Shown piece by piece: positions 5,557 through 13,486 of a stretch of 17,906 nucleotides of DNA. The notes beneath the pieces are model-generated. The model ran no database searches. It had not been told where the DNA came from and saw only the letters and a list, made by a program, of their open reading frames with translations. Both the position numbers and the translations under genes were made by a program. Source of the DNA: Acidobacteriota bacterium (lineage in GTDB: Bacteria; Acidobacteriota; UBA6911; RPQK01; JADFOI01); assembly GCA_022545645.1 (NCBI GenBank), contig JACZQQ010000030.1, forward strand, positions 1-17,906, given 5' to 3'. Every line of letters begins with the position of its first letter. The first letter of the stretch is position 1.

Positions 5557-7416
5557 TCAAGTTTCGATCACATCGAACTGTTCGATGTTCATCAGAGGAT
5601 CGGGTTGAACAGAAACCGATTTACCCGTCATCTCTTCGATCTCCTTCATCACCCTCTTTTCTCCGTCTCGGAGTGCCTTGCCAATATCTGGATGACAGCG
5701 AATCATGAGTTCATGGCCATTCTCCAGATGGGGAGTCATTTTTTGGACTGCCTGGTGAATCGAGTAGCAGATCGTCCGCACCGATTTGGTCATACCACTT
5801 CCCTGACAGGAAGCGCAGGGCTGGCACAGCAGTCTCTCCAGTGACTGCTTGACTCGTTTGCGGGTAATGGCCACCAAACCAAATTCATTGAATTGGAGAA
5901 TTCTGGAAGGAGATTTGTCTTTGTCCAGCTCCACCTGGAGCGCGCTCATGACTTTTTGACGATTCTTCTTCTCGTCCATGTCAATAAAGTCGATGACAAT
6001 AATCCCTCCCAGATCACGAAGACGAATCTGACGGACCACCTCTCTCACCGCATCCAGATTGGTTTTGGTGATGGTATCTTCCAAAGAACTGGTGTTTCCC
6101 ACGAACTTGCCCGTATTGACATCAATGGCCACCAGAGCCTCGGTCTGGTTGATGACGATGTGACCGCCGTTTTTGAGCCACACTTTCGGCCGCAGCGCCT
6201 TCTCGATTTCGTGGGTCACCCGGTAGGTGTCAAAAATGGGTTTTCTCTTTTTGTAGAGGTGAACTCGCTGGACCAGTGAGGGATTGAACTGATTGACAAA
6301 ATCAACAACCCGTTCGTACTCTTCCTCGTCATCAACACGAATGGCCCGGTAGTCCTTGCTGAAGTAATCCCGCACCACCCGCTGACTCAAGCTGGGTTCT
6401 GCATAGACCAGGGCCGGAGCCGACGTCTTTTCCGCTTTCCGGCGGATATCCTCCCAGAGACGGGTCAGATAGCTCATGTCCTTGCGAAAATCTGCTTCAT
6501 CCTTTTTCTCACCTACCGTTCGTACGATGAAACCTCTTCCGGAATTTTCGCGCAGTTTGACGACGATGTCTTTGAGGCGTTTTCGCTCTTTATCGGAGAC
6601 AATTCTTCGCGACACTCCGACGTGCTCCACGGTGGGCATAAAAACCAGGTAACGTCCGGGCAAAACGCTATGGGAGGTGATCCGGGCTCCTTTCTTACCG
6701 ATGGGCTCTTTGGCCACCTGAACTAAAATTTCCTGTCCTTCCTGCAGGAGGTCTCCGATCAAGGCTTGCCCGCTGCGGTGGTTGGAGTTCTTCCGCCGCC
6801 CCCTGCGAGAGTCGCGAGGCGGCTCCGGCTGAGGTGGATCCGCCTTCTTTTCAGGGGACACGGGTTGAGGGGAAGGCTTCCCTTGAGGACGACCCAGGCT
6901 CTTAAAGACTGCAAAGGGCTGCAGAAACCTGGGAAGGATGTGAGAACCCCGCCTCTCGGGCCGAACCTCCGATTCAACACCCGCGCTTCCAGCGGTATGC
7001 TGAGCTCCTGAACTCACCGAAACATCCAGACTCTCGGGCAAGATCTGTCCGGCTTCGGCCACCAGCTCCTGGGTAGAGTGTCGGGGTGGATCTGAGTCGG
7101 AGTTTTCCGGCTCTTTCGCGGGCTCTTTGGGGAGCGGACCCGAAAAGTCCCCTTTTTCGTTCTCGAAAAGGGCTTCGTACTCCTCGAGATCCTCGGAAAA
7201 GTCCGAGACATAGAGAAAGGTGTCCCGCGGCAGGCCAATATTGACGAAGGCTGCCTGCATTCCCGGCAGTACTCGGGTCACTTTTCCTTTGTAGATGTTC
7301 CCCAGGATTCTGCGATTCTTGGCCCGTTCGATAAATATTTCAGTGACCTGGTCATCTTCCAGGATGGCGAGCCTGGTTTCCAGGCTCGTCGATGAAATCA
7401 ACAGTTCTTTTGACAT
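5557..7416 (-). CDS. rng: Ribonuclease E/G family protein with long insert in the S1 domain
   Basis: This is a single-strand-specific endoribonuclease of the RNase E/G family (rRNA 5'-end maturation and mRNA decay), 619 residues. The N-terminus MSKELLISSTSLETRLAI and RILGNIYKGKVTRVLPGMQA begin the S1 RNA-binding domain. A low-complexity Pro/Glu/Ser/Arg-rich insert of about 140 residues (73-215) then splits the S1 domain, which resumes at ALIGDLLQEGQEILVQVAKE. Catalytic metal ligands are D432 (AIDVNTG) and D476 (VIDFIDMD). The zinc-link cysteines are C534 and C537 (CASC). The C-terminus lacks an RNase E degradosome scaffold, so RNase G-like is the better name. The start ATG has GGAG 5 nt upstream. 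A 627-nt gap precedes it, with a candidate promoter and stem-loops. It probably leads the train to mazG and beyond. Confidence 0.93.
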   Translation of the reverse strand: MSKELLISSTSLETRLAILEDDQVTEIFIERAKNRRILGNIYKGKVTRVLPGMQAAFVNIGLPRDTFLYVSDFSEDLEEYEALFENEKGDFSGPLPKEPAKEPENSDSDPPRHSTQELVAEAGQILPESLDVSVSSGAQHTAGSAGVESEVRPERRGSHILPRFLQPFAVFKSLGRPQGKPSPQPVSPEKKADPPQPEPPRDSRRGRRKNSNHRSGQALIGDLLQEGQEILVQVAKEPIGKKGARITSHSVLPGRYLVFMPTVEHVGVSRRIVSDKERKRLKDIVVKLRENSGRGFIVRTVGEKKDEADFRKDMSYLTRLWEDIRRKAEKTSAPALVYAEPSLSQRVVRDYFSKDYRAIRVDDEEEYERVVDFVNQFNPSLVQRVHLYKKRKPIFDTYRVTHEIEKALRPKVWLKNGGHIVINQTEALVAIDVNTGKFVGNTSSLEDTITKTNLDAVREVVRQIRLRDLGGIIVIDFIDMDEKKNRQKVMSALQVELDKDKSPSRILQFNEFGLVAITRKRVKQSLERLLCQPCASCQGSGMTKSVRTICYSIHQAVQKMTPHLENGHELMIRCHPDIGKALRDGEKRVMKEIEEMTGKSVSVQPDPLMNIEQFDVIET

Positions 7417-7834
7417 GTGTTCTCCAGGTTTGGCAAATTCGCCTCACCAACCGGGAGAAGCTTAAGGGAAGGAAGAGTCTTTTTCCGCAAGCGGTAGAGG
7501 GTCCTCAAGGTGCTCAATCATCTCATTTCCGCTGGCAAATCAAGAAAGGAAGGTAAAACATCGGAATCGTTCGTACCCAAAAACTCTCTTCCATACACGG
7601 GAGCGGCGGAATCGCCAATCTGACAGGGCACCTCAGTCCCCTCGGGACGTCCTTACCCACTGTGGATCACACCGTCAGGGCGAAGGATTCCACCCGCGTA
7701 AGTGTTCACGTGTGAGAGGAGCAGGCGCTTGTCCTTCCAGCGACCTGCCCTCTCAAAAGCTTCTCCGAATAAATTAAAATAAAAATTCTTATCTGAAATG
7801 CAGTCTCTATAAGCTCTTATCATTCCTGACAATG
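7417..7834 (-). promoter_or_regulatory. Putative long 5' leader of the RNase E/G gene
   Basis: About 420 nt separate the candidate extended -10 element (7835-7843) from the RNase start codon, and no supported ORF lies between. Read on the minus strand, the stretch folds locally into several stem-loops: 7714-7754 (15 bp, see separate entry), GGGTGGAATCCTTCGCCC (7-bp stem with wobble pairs, near 7676-7693), GTCCCGAGGGGAC (5-bp stem), GGCGATTCCGCC, and CCGCTTGCGG close to the gene. E. coli rne is known to have a long structured leader that mediates autoregulation. A similar role here is inference from the family and the layout, not from sequence identity. Confidence 0.4.
7714..7754 (-). promoter_or_regulatory. 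15-bp stem-loop with GGAAGGA in the loop, in the RNase E/G leader
   Basis: Bases 7714-7719 pair with 7749-7754 (GAGAGG/CCTCTC), then after one A-A mismatch 7721-7725 pair with 7744-7748 (GCAGG/CCTGC) and 7726-7729 with 7739-7742 (CGCT/AGCG). This leaves a 9-nt loop that reads GGAAGGACA on the minus strand. There is no T-run after either side, so it is not an intrinsic terminator. A loop-presented GGA motif is the kind of site bound by CsrA-type regulators, but no csrA gene is in view; that link is speculative. Confidence 0.5.
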
Positions 7835-7843
7835 ATTATAGCA
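7835..7843 (-). promoter_or_regulatory. Candidate extended -10 promoter for the RNase E/G transcript
   Basis: The minus strand reads TGCTATAAT, a perfect extended -10 (TGnTATAAT). No good -35 hexamer is found at 16-18 nt spacing, which is tolerated for extended -10 promoters. An inverted repeat ATCATT (7819-7824) / AATGAT (7831-7836) overlaps it and could be an operator. Start of transcription would be near 7828. Confidence 0.45.
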
Positions 7844-7892
7844 CAGCCCTTGGGCAGGCCTGGGATTTTGGGGAGGAACTCTGACCGGTGGA

Positions 7893-7921
7893 GGCCCGCA
7901 GGCTAAACAGGGCCCGCAGGC
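7893..7921. repeat. Short direct repeat GGCCCGCAGGC (two copies)
   Basis: The 11-mer GGCCCGCAGGC occurs at 7893-7903 and 7911-7921, separated by 7 nt, between the REP-like element and the candidate RNase promoter. Its role is unknown. Confidence 0.5.
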
Positions 7922-7947
7922 AAAAGTCGGCTGACCCAGGTTTCTTG

Positions 7948-8024
7948 TGTAGGGGCGCACGGCTGTTCGCCCTATAAGCTGTTGATAGAGCAGGTTTGTG
8001 GGCGCACAGCCGTGCGCCCCTACA
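7948..8024. repeat. REP/BIME-like paired inverted repeat downstream of rodA
   Basis: Bases 7948-7972 (TGTAGGGGCGCACGGCTGT plus TCGCCC) match the reverse complement of 8000-8024 at 24 of 25 positions, with a 27-nt spacer. Each arm is itself palindromic: in the right arm GGGCGCAC (8000-8007) pairs with GTGCGCCC (8012-8019) around an AGCC loop. Two head-to-head palindromic units with a short spacer are the layout of bacterial interspersed mosaic (REP) elements. It lies 20 nt past the rodA stop and may shield or end that transcript, though no T-run is present. Confidence 0.65.
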
Positions 8025-8043
8025 AAACGGTCATTTCGGGATG

Positions 8044-9141
8044 CTAAAAATAGACAAAACGCCGCTGATAGACGTTCAGGGCCAGGCCCAGGGCAGCAAA
8101 GACGGTCACCGTAGCGGATCCCCCATAGCTCAGCAAGGGAAGGGGGATGCCAATGGGAGGCACGATTCCGAGAGCCATTCCCACATTGATGGCAACATGG
8201 AAAAACATGAGACTTGCCACACCCGTACTCATCAGGATTCCGACCCGATCACGGGCTGTTTCGGCAATACGAATCAAGCGCATCAAAATGAGCAGATAGA
8301 GCATCAAGATCAGTATGGAGCCGACAAATCCGATCTCTTCGGCCAGGATGGCAAAGATAAAATCGGTATGAATCTCGGGAACAAATCCCAGTTGGCTTTG
8401 CAGTCCCTGTCCCAATCCCTTGCCAAACAAGCCTCCTGAGCCGATGGCGATCTGAGACTGTCGAGACTGATAACCGATTCCCTGGGGATCCAGTCCCGGA
8501 TCAAAAGTGACCAGGATGCGTTGCTTCTGATAATCCTGGAGAAAAAACCAACTCACTGGAGCAACACACAGGGACACAACCAGCACACCGGCAAGAAGCT
8601 GTTTTTTGACACCCGCCACCACCACCATACCCATGAGTATGGGAAGAAACATGAGAGCCGTTCCAAGATCACCCTGGATGGTGATCAAGATCATGGGGAA
8701 CAGGGTAATAGAAGCGAGAATCAGGAAATGCCTGTACTCCAAATGATTCTCATTGAGTTGACCCAGGTACTGTGCCAACAGAAGGATCACGGTGAGTTTC
8801 GCCAACTCCGAGGGTTGAAAGCTCACTCCTCCGAAGGTGAGCCAACTCCTGCTGCCGTTGATCTCCGTTCCAAAGAACAGAATACCAATGAGGAGTAGAG
8901 CCGACAAAGCGTAAAACAGGAAGGCATGATCAGCCAGAAAATGATAGTCAATGGACATGACGAAAAGACAGACGCCCACTCCTACAGAGATCCAAAGAAG
9001 GTGGCGGAGAAAGAAACTATAGTCCCCGCTTTGGGGGCTCGCATTGTAGATTCCCAGTGCTCCCAGCAGGGCTAGAATCAAGGCTCCCATAAAGAGAGCG
9101 TAATCGAATTGTGTGAGGATTCCTCGTTCCCACACCCTCAC
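8044..9141 (-). CDS. rodA: Rod-shape determining peptidoglycan glycosyltransferase RodA (SEDS family)
   Basis: RodA polymerises lipid II into glycan strands for lateral wall growth, partnered with PBP2 in the inner membrane. The 365-residue protein is a multi-pass membrane protein of normal SEDS length (about 10 hydrophobic helices). Conserved segments are NGSRSWLTFGGVSFQPSELA (95-114, including E112), GIGYQSRQSQIAIGSGGLFG (221-240), PEIHTDFIFAILAEE (255-269) with D260 matching the essential aspartate (D262 in E. coli), and PPIGIPLPLLSYGGSA (328-343). The PEIHTDFIF form favours RodA over FtsW. The GTG start at 9141 overlaps the mrdA stop by 4 nt (GTGA), so translation is coupled. It is the last gene of the mre operon. 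Confidence 0.96.
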   Translation of the reverse strand: MRVWERGILTQFDYALFMGALILALLGALGIYNASPQSGDYSFFLRHLLWISVGVGVCLFVMSIDYHFLADHAFLFYALSALLLIGILFFGTEINGSRSWLTFGGVSFQPSELAKLTVILLLAQYLGQLNENHLEYRHFLILASITLFPMILITIQGDLGTALMFLPILMGMVVVAGVKKQLLAGVLVVSLCVAPVSWFFLQDYQKQRILVTFDPGLDPQGIGYQSRQSQIAIGSGGLFGKGLGQGLQSQLGFVPEIHTDFIFAILAEEIGFVGSILILMLYLLILMRLIRIAETARDRVGILMSTGVASLMFFHVAINVGMALGIVPPIGIPLPLLSYGGSATVTVFAALGLALNVYQRRFVYF

Positions 9142-10985
9142 AGCTTCTTCTCCTGCTTTGCCTGTGAAGCCACCTCCAAACCCGCAGGCCCACGGCTCTT
9201 ATACTTGGCGTGGTAGAGTCTGAAGATCTCCCTGGCTATAGGAGCAGCTGAGGACCCTCCCGAGCCCCCTCTTTGCACGATGACGGCGACAATGATTTCG
9301 GGATTGTCTCGGGGAGCGAAACCGACGAACCATGCATTATCCTCTAAACTCTCCAGTTCGGACTCCGACAACTCTTCACGGGTTGACAGGCTAATGGTTT
9401 GGGCAGTTCCCGTCTTCCCAGCGACCTGGTAATTGGCCAGTCGGGCGCCCTGCCCCGTACCTCCCTCATTGACCACGCTCCACATCGCATCCCGGATCGT
9501 TTGCAGGTTTTCCGGAGCAAAGGCCGGAGATAAGAGTTCCCGACCCGCTGTCGAGCCTTGCTGGAAGTCCCCTTTCAACAGGTGAAGCCGGGGGCTTCTT
9601 CCCGTGGCAATGATCCCCATGGCGCGTGCCAACTGGATCGGAGTCACCAGTATGGGGCCCTGTCCGATGGCTAAGGATATGGTCTCACCGGGATACCAGG
9701 GTTCCCCTCTAACCTGCCTTTTCCACTCCTCGGAAGGCACCAACCCGGATGCCTCTCCCAGAAGATCGATTCCCACGGGAACGCCCAGCCCCAATTGTCG
9801 AGCAAAGTGGGCAATCTCCTGGAGGCCTAATTTCTGCCCCAGAAGATAGAAGTAAGTATTGCACGAGTGCTGAATGGCTTCCCGAAGAGTGACCTCTCCG
9901 TGTCCCCCCTCCTTCCAACAATGGAACCGGTGACCATATAGATCTACGCTACCATTACAGGTGACGGTCGTCTCTGTATCGATGATTCCGCGCTCGAGAC
10001 CCGCCAGGGCCAAGATCATCTTGAAAGTCGATCCTGGCGAGAAAGTGTTTTGGACGGTGCGGTTTTGAAGCGGGTGATCAGGATTTTCCAGCAGTTGATC
10101 CCACTCTTTCTTGGAAATGCGAATGGCAAACTGGTTGGGGTCAAAGGCGGGTCGGCTTGCCATGACCAGAATTTCACCGCTGCGGGCATCGAAGGCGATC
10201 ACCGCACCCGCATCCTCTCCCAGCAGATTCTCCGCCGTGGCCTGAAGATCCAGATCCAGGGTGAGGGTCAGATCCTCTCCACGGATCGGATCAATCTGCT
10301 CAAGATCGTGGAGAATTCTTCCGCGGCTATCAACCTGCACGCGACGCCGTCCATCACGACCGGTCAGGGTTTGATTGTAGGTTCGCTCCACCCCAAACTG
10401 ACCGACAATATCTCCAGCCTTAGACTCCCTAAATACCGGCTCCTGAAGCTGAGCAGGCGAGATTTCACCGACATAGCCTGCAACGTGGGCAGCCAGGCTT
10501 CCGTAGCGATAAATCCGGCGAGGCTGCTTCAGGATTTCCACTTCCGGATGTTCGGACTGGCGGGCAAGGAGGTAGGCCGTTTCCTCCATAGAGAGGTTTT
10601 CCTTTATGACCACTGGCTGATAAATGCTGTAACTCCCGGCCGCCTTCAGCCGCTCCCTGAGAACCTCTTCGGTGATATCCAGCCCATCCATCAAAAACTG
10701 GAGTGTCGCGTCCAGATCGCTCAGTTCATCCCGGAAGAGTAAAAGGTTGAACCCATACACGTTGTCCACCAGAACTCTACCCTCCCGATCATGGATAAGA
10801 CCGCGGGGAGCGATCTGGGGCAGAATCCGCACCCGGTTTCGCTCGGCGAGATTCTGATAGTAATCAAAGTCGAGTACCGTCAAGGACCACAATTGGGCGA
10901 ACAGACAAATGAAAACCAGGACGAAAAAGATGCGAAGCCAGTTCAGGCGCTGCAGAAGTTCCCGGTTATCTTGAAAAATGGGCAT
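9138..10985 (-). CDS. mrdA: Penicillin-binding protein 2 (elongasome transpeptidase)
   Basis: PBP2 crosslinks the glycan made by RodA. The 615-residue class B PBP has one N-terminal membrane helix (about 17-38), a pedestal dimerisation region and a periplasmic transpeptidase domain. Active-site motifs are S319-TFK (SPGSTFK), S374-C-N (SCNTYFY) and K524-TG (KTGTAQT). C343, C356, H362 and C375 line up with the zinc site described for Acinetobacter PBP2 as I recall it, here as a Cys3His set. The ATG at 10985 follows the mreD stop after 9 nt; the Shine-Dalgarno is weak. The stop overlaps rodA. A basic 25-residue tail (from AKYKSRGP) follows the catalytic domain. Confidence 0.96.
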   Translation of the reverse strand: MPIFQDNRELLQRLNWLRIFFVLVFICLFAQLWSLTVLDFDYYQNLAERNRVRILPQIAPRGLIHDREGRVLVDNVYGFNLLLFRDELSDLDATLQFLMDGLDITEEVLRERLKAAGSYSIYQPVVIKENLSMEETAYLLARQSEHPEVEILKQPRRIYRYGSLAAHVAGYVGEISPAQLQEPVFRESKAGDIVGQFGVERTYNQTLTGRDGRRRVQVDSRGRILHDLEQIDPIRGEDLTLTLDLDLQATAENLLGEDAGAVIAFDARSGEILVMASRPAFDPNQFAIRISKKEWDQLLENPDHPLQNRTVQNTFSPGSTFKMILALAGLERGIIDTETTVTCNGSVDLYGHRFHCWKEGGHGEVTLREAIQHSCNTYFYLLGQKLGLQEIAHFARQLGLGVPVGIDLLGEASGLVPSEEWKRQVRGEPWYPGETISLAIGQGPILVTPIQLARAMGIIATGRSPRLHLLKGDFQQGSTAGRELLSPAFAPENLQTIRDAMWSVVNEGGTGQGARLANYQVAGKTGTAQTISLSTREELSESELESLEDNAWFVGFAPRDNPEIIVAVIVQRGGSGGSSAAPIAREIFRLYHAKYKSRGPAGLEVASQAKQEKKL

Positions 10986-10994
10986 CGATATTCT

Positions 10995-11495
10995 CTAGAA
11001 TTGACGAAAGTTCTTTTCGGGAAATTTGATCCGGTCGTAGAAGTGAAAGATCACACCTCCTGCAATACCGGTGACCGGAACCTGAATCAGGATCCTCAAC
11101 CAAACCTCCTGTTGGATCGTTTGTCCAAGCAAAGCTCTCATTCCCACTACAATTCCCTCATCCACTGCAGACAGGAGCCCAATGAGGACACACCTAGCGA
11201 GTAAGCCCTCCAACAACAGCCATTTGCTCAGGTAGGCCCCTCCGAAACCCATGAGGGTTTTGCTCAGGCCGTTCAGCCCTAAATAGATGCCTGAAATTGC
11301 ATCTTGGAGCAATCCGAAGGCAATCCCACTAACTGCTCCCTTAGCGGGTGACGAATTCCAGCCAATATAGAGGGCAAGGACCAGCGACAAATCCAGGTAA
11401 AGCGCGGCTGGGAGGTAGTTGGCAAAGACAATTTCGGCCACTGCCGTGGCCGCCAGAAGAAGCACCACCTCCGAGTTGCGGATGGTCTCATTCAA
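10995..11495 (-). CDS. mreD: Rod shape-determining protein MreD
   Basis: MreD is a small inner-membrane component of the elongasome that binds MreC. The 166-residue product is strongly hydrophobic, with about five predicted membrane segments (for example VVLLLAATAVAEIVFANYLP, SLVLALYIGW, GIAFGLLQDAISGIYLGLNG). The GLLQD element with a following glycine-rich turn is typical of MreD. The chosen start is TTG at 11495, which overlaps the mreC stop region and has a GGAGAGGGG purine run just upstream. GTG codons at residues 9-10 are possible but would cut into the first helix. Position between mreC and mrdA supports the name, as sequence conservation in this family is low. Confidence 0.88.
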   Translation of the reverse strand: MNETIRNSEVVLLLAATAVAEIVFANYLPAALYLDLSLVLALYIGWNSSPAKGAVSGIAFGLLQDAISGIYLGLNGLSKTLMGFGGAYLSKWLLLEGLLARCVLIGLLSAVDEGIVVGMRALLGQTIQQEVWLRILIQVPVTGIAGGVIFHFYDRIKFPEKNFRQF

Positions 11496-12321
11496 TCCCC
11501 TCTCCCTTCCGGGAGTGGCCCCTCACCACCATGATCTCCTCGAGCCGCAGGTAGTCAACGAAAGGCTCAACCTGTATATCGCGATAAACAGTCACTCCTT
11601 TTCGGGATTGAACGACTCTGCCGATGGGAAAACCCTTGGGATACAATCGATCGGTGCCGGAGGTGTAGACAATGTCTCCCACCTCTACCGATTCATAGTT
11701 GGGAATAAAATTCCACTTCAGAGTGACGGAGCCGTCACCCTGAATCACCCCTTGCAAGCGCGAATCCTCAAGCATGGCACCGGCCGCAGCGCCGTCATTG
11801 GTGATCAACTCCACTTCCGAGGTAAAAGGGGTGGTGGCCCAGACCCGGCCGACGATCCCTTGGGGTGTGATCACCGCATCATCTTTACGGATGCCCTTCA
11901 AACTTCCGGCATTGATGACAAGCCGGTGGGCATAAAAGGGAGGGCTCTTCCAGATGACTGGCACCAGGAAGGTATCAAACAGGAACTGCTCTTCCAGCAT
12001 GGGACCCTCTTCTCGGCGTGAAACGAGAGACTTGATCCCCCGCAGCTGGGCCAACTCGACCCCCAGACGGGCATTCTCTTCACGAAGCAGAAGATTTTCC
12101 TTCTGGGCACCGTACAAAAGAGCATACTGTTTTACCGCACCCGTGACTCCGTCCACCGCAAAGTGCACCGTGGATGCGATGGGAGTAAAAAGCAGAAGAC
12201 TTCCGGAGCGAAGCAACAAGCGCCCTTCAGCATTTCGCACTTGCACGGAGAGAAGCAGGAGATTGGCCAAAAGCAGAAAAGCTAATGGAACAAACGGCTT
12301 TCGTTGAAGCAGGGCGATCAT
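11488..12321 (-). CDS. mreC: Rod shape-determining protein MreC
   Basis: MreC is a bitopic inner-membrane protein whose periplasmic part activates PBP2-RodA. The 277-residue product has a short cytoplasmic start, one membrane helix (about 11-27, PLAFLLLANLLLLSVQV), a coiled coil (about 70-105, with ENLLLREENARLGVELAQLR), and then the two beta-barrel domains with SLKGIRKDDAVITPQGIVGR and SEVELITNDGAAAGAML, followed by GDIVYTSGTDRLYPKGFPIG. These are the standard MreC landmarks at standard length. Its ATG overlaps the mreB stop by 4 nt (ATGA). The 3' end overlaps mreD. Confidence 0.96.
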   Translation of the reverse strand: MIALLQRKPFVPLAFLLLANLLLLSVQVRNAEGRLLLRSGSLLLFTPIASTVHFAVDGVTGAVKQYALLYGAQKENLLLREENARLGVELAQLRGIKSLVSRREEGPMLEEQFLFDTFLVPVIWKSPPFYAHRLVINAGSLKGIRKDDAVITPQGIVGRVWATTPFTSEVELITNDGAAAGAMLEDSRLQGVIQGDGSVTLKWNFIPNYESVEVGDIVYTSGTDRLYPKGFPIGRVVQSRKGVTVYRDIQVEPFVDYLRLEEIMVVRGHSRKGEGIE

Positions 12322-13346
12322 TGCATACTGATTCTTTTAAGTAGTGGGATATCCTCCAACATTTTGCCCGTTCCCAGGACTGCCGAGCAAAGAGGATCTT
12401 CGGCCAGAAAAATGGGAAGCCCCGTCTCGTTCTTCATTCTTACATCCAGGTTCTTGAGAAGGGCTCCGCCTCCCGTCAACACCACACCCTTATCCACGAT
12501 ATCAGCAGAAAGTTCAGGGGGTGTTCTTTCCAAGGCTACCCGAACGGCATTCACAATCGTGTCCACGGTGTCGGATAGGGCCTCGCGCACTTCTTCATCT
12601 GTGATGGTAATCGTCTTGGGAATGCCTTCGATCAGGTCGCGCCCCTTGATTTCCATGGTCAGCTTTTCCTCCAGTGGCGCCGCCGAGCCAATTTTGATTT
12701 TCACCTCCTCAGCCGTGCGTTCCCCGATCAACAAATTGTGTTTTCTCTTGATGTACTGGATGATGGACTCATCCATCTCATTACCCGCGACCCGGACTGA
12801 GCGGCTGTATACGGGACCCGACAAACTGATCACAGCGATATCCGTCGTTCCCCCTCCGATGTCCACGATCAGGTTTCCACCCGGCTCCGTTATGGGAAGT
12901 CCAGCACCGATGGCCGCAGCCATGGCTTCTTCCAGCAGATAAACCTCGCTGGCCTTGGCTCTGAAAGCCGACTCTCGAACAGCCCTTTTCTCAACCTGGG
13001 TGATTTCCGAAGGGATGCAGATGACAATCCTGGGACTCAGTAAAATATTGCGTTTGTGAGCTCTCCTGATGAAGTATTTCAGCATCTCCTCGGTGATATC
13101 GAAATCAGCGATCACCCCATCCTTCATGGGCTTGATGGCAACGATATTGCCCGGTGTTCGACCCAGCATGTCCTTGGCTTCACGCCCAATGGCTTCAATC
13201 TTGTTATTGAGCTTATTAATGGCGACGATAGAAGGCTCGTTGACAACGATTCCCTGGCCTCGGACATAAACAAGGGTATTGGCCGTACCCAGATCAATGG
13301 CAAGATCCTCCGAAAAATAACTGAAGATTGAGCGGAGGTTCAGCAT
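12318..13346 (-). CDS. mreB: Rod shape-determining protein MreB (bacterial actin)
   Basis: MreB forms membrane-associated ATP-dependent filaments that orient wall synthesis. The 342-residue protein has the actin/Hsp70 nucleotide-binding motifs: phosphate-1 AIDLGTANTLVYV (16-28), phosphate-2 IVDIGGGTTDIAVISL (160-175), and adenosine motif GVVLTGGGALLKNLDVRM (about 288-305). The catalytic glutamate lies in VYLLEEAMAAAIGAGLP (about 135-151). The N-terminal MLNLRSIFSYF is an amphipathic membrane-targeting start. The ATG at 13346 has no clear Shine-Dalgarno. Being first in mreBCD-mrdA-rodA it is expected to be the highest expressed; two candidate -10 sites lie upstream. Confidence 0.98.
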   Translation of the reverse strand: MLNLRSIFSYFSEDLAIDLGTANTLVYVRGQGIVVNEPSIVAINKLNNKIEAIGREAKDMLGRTPGNIVAIKPMKDGVIADFDITEEMLKYFIRRAHKRNILLSPRIVICIPSEITQVEKRAVRESAFRAKASEVYLLEEAMAAAIGAGLPITEPGGNLIVDIGGGTTDIAVISLSGPVYSRSVRVAGNEMDESIIQYIKRKHNLLIGERTAEEVKIKIGSAAPLEEKLTMEIKGRDLIEGIPKTITITDEEVREALSDTVDTIVNAVRVALERTPPELSADIVDKGVVLTGGGALLKNLDVRMKNETGLPIFLAEDPLCSAVLGTGKMLEDIPLLKRISMQ

Positions 13347-13370
13347 GACGGCTTTTCAGTATGGCACAGC

Positions 13371-13376
13371 ATTATG
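13371..13376 (-). promoter_or_regulatory. Candidate proximal -10 element for mreB
   Basis: The minus strand reads TGTCATAAT, near an extended -10 (TGnTATAAT with one change). No matching -35 is seen. The leader would be about 18 nt. It is an alternative or addition to the candidate at 13487-13515. Confidence 0.25.
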
Positions 13377-13486
13377 ACAGCAGTTTTTTCGGCAACTCGA
13401 GAGCTATTCACTCGGCCAAACCGCCACAATTCATGAGGTGGTTGTTCGCCCTCTTCCCCGCCAGTTCTCCTATAAACGCGGGCCTT

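Noticed and set aside
7714..7754. SRP (4.5S) RNA, because of GGAAGGA in a hairpin
   Set aside because: The loop is 9 nt and fully paired below, and the conserved asymmetric internal loop and flanking AGGUCC/AGCAGCC pattern of SRP RNA are absent.
7561..7780. RNase P RNA or 6S RNA in the gene-free stretch
   Set aside because: No GAGGAAAGTCC or ACAGAA-type RNase P motifs are present, and no single long rod with a central bubble as in 6S RNA could be traced.
7819..7840. Fur box overlapping the RNase promoter
   Set aside because: The half-sites ATCATT and AATGAT are in the opposite order to the Fur consensus, with a 6-nt spacer.
7893..8024. CRISPR array
   Set aside because: There are only two short direct repeats plus an inverted pair, with no regular repeat-spacer pattern and no cas genes.
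7996..8439. 147-residue plus-strand open frame
   Set aside because: It is antisense to rodA, has polar low-complexity composition with no family signature, and rodA is a clear gene.
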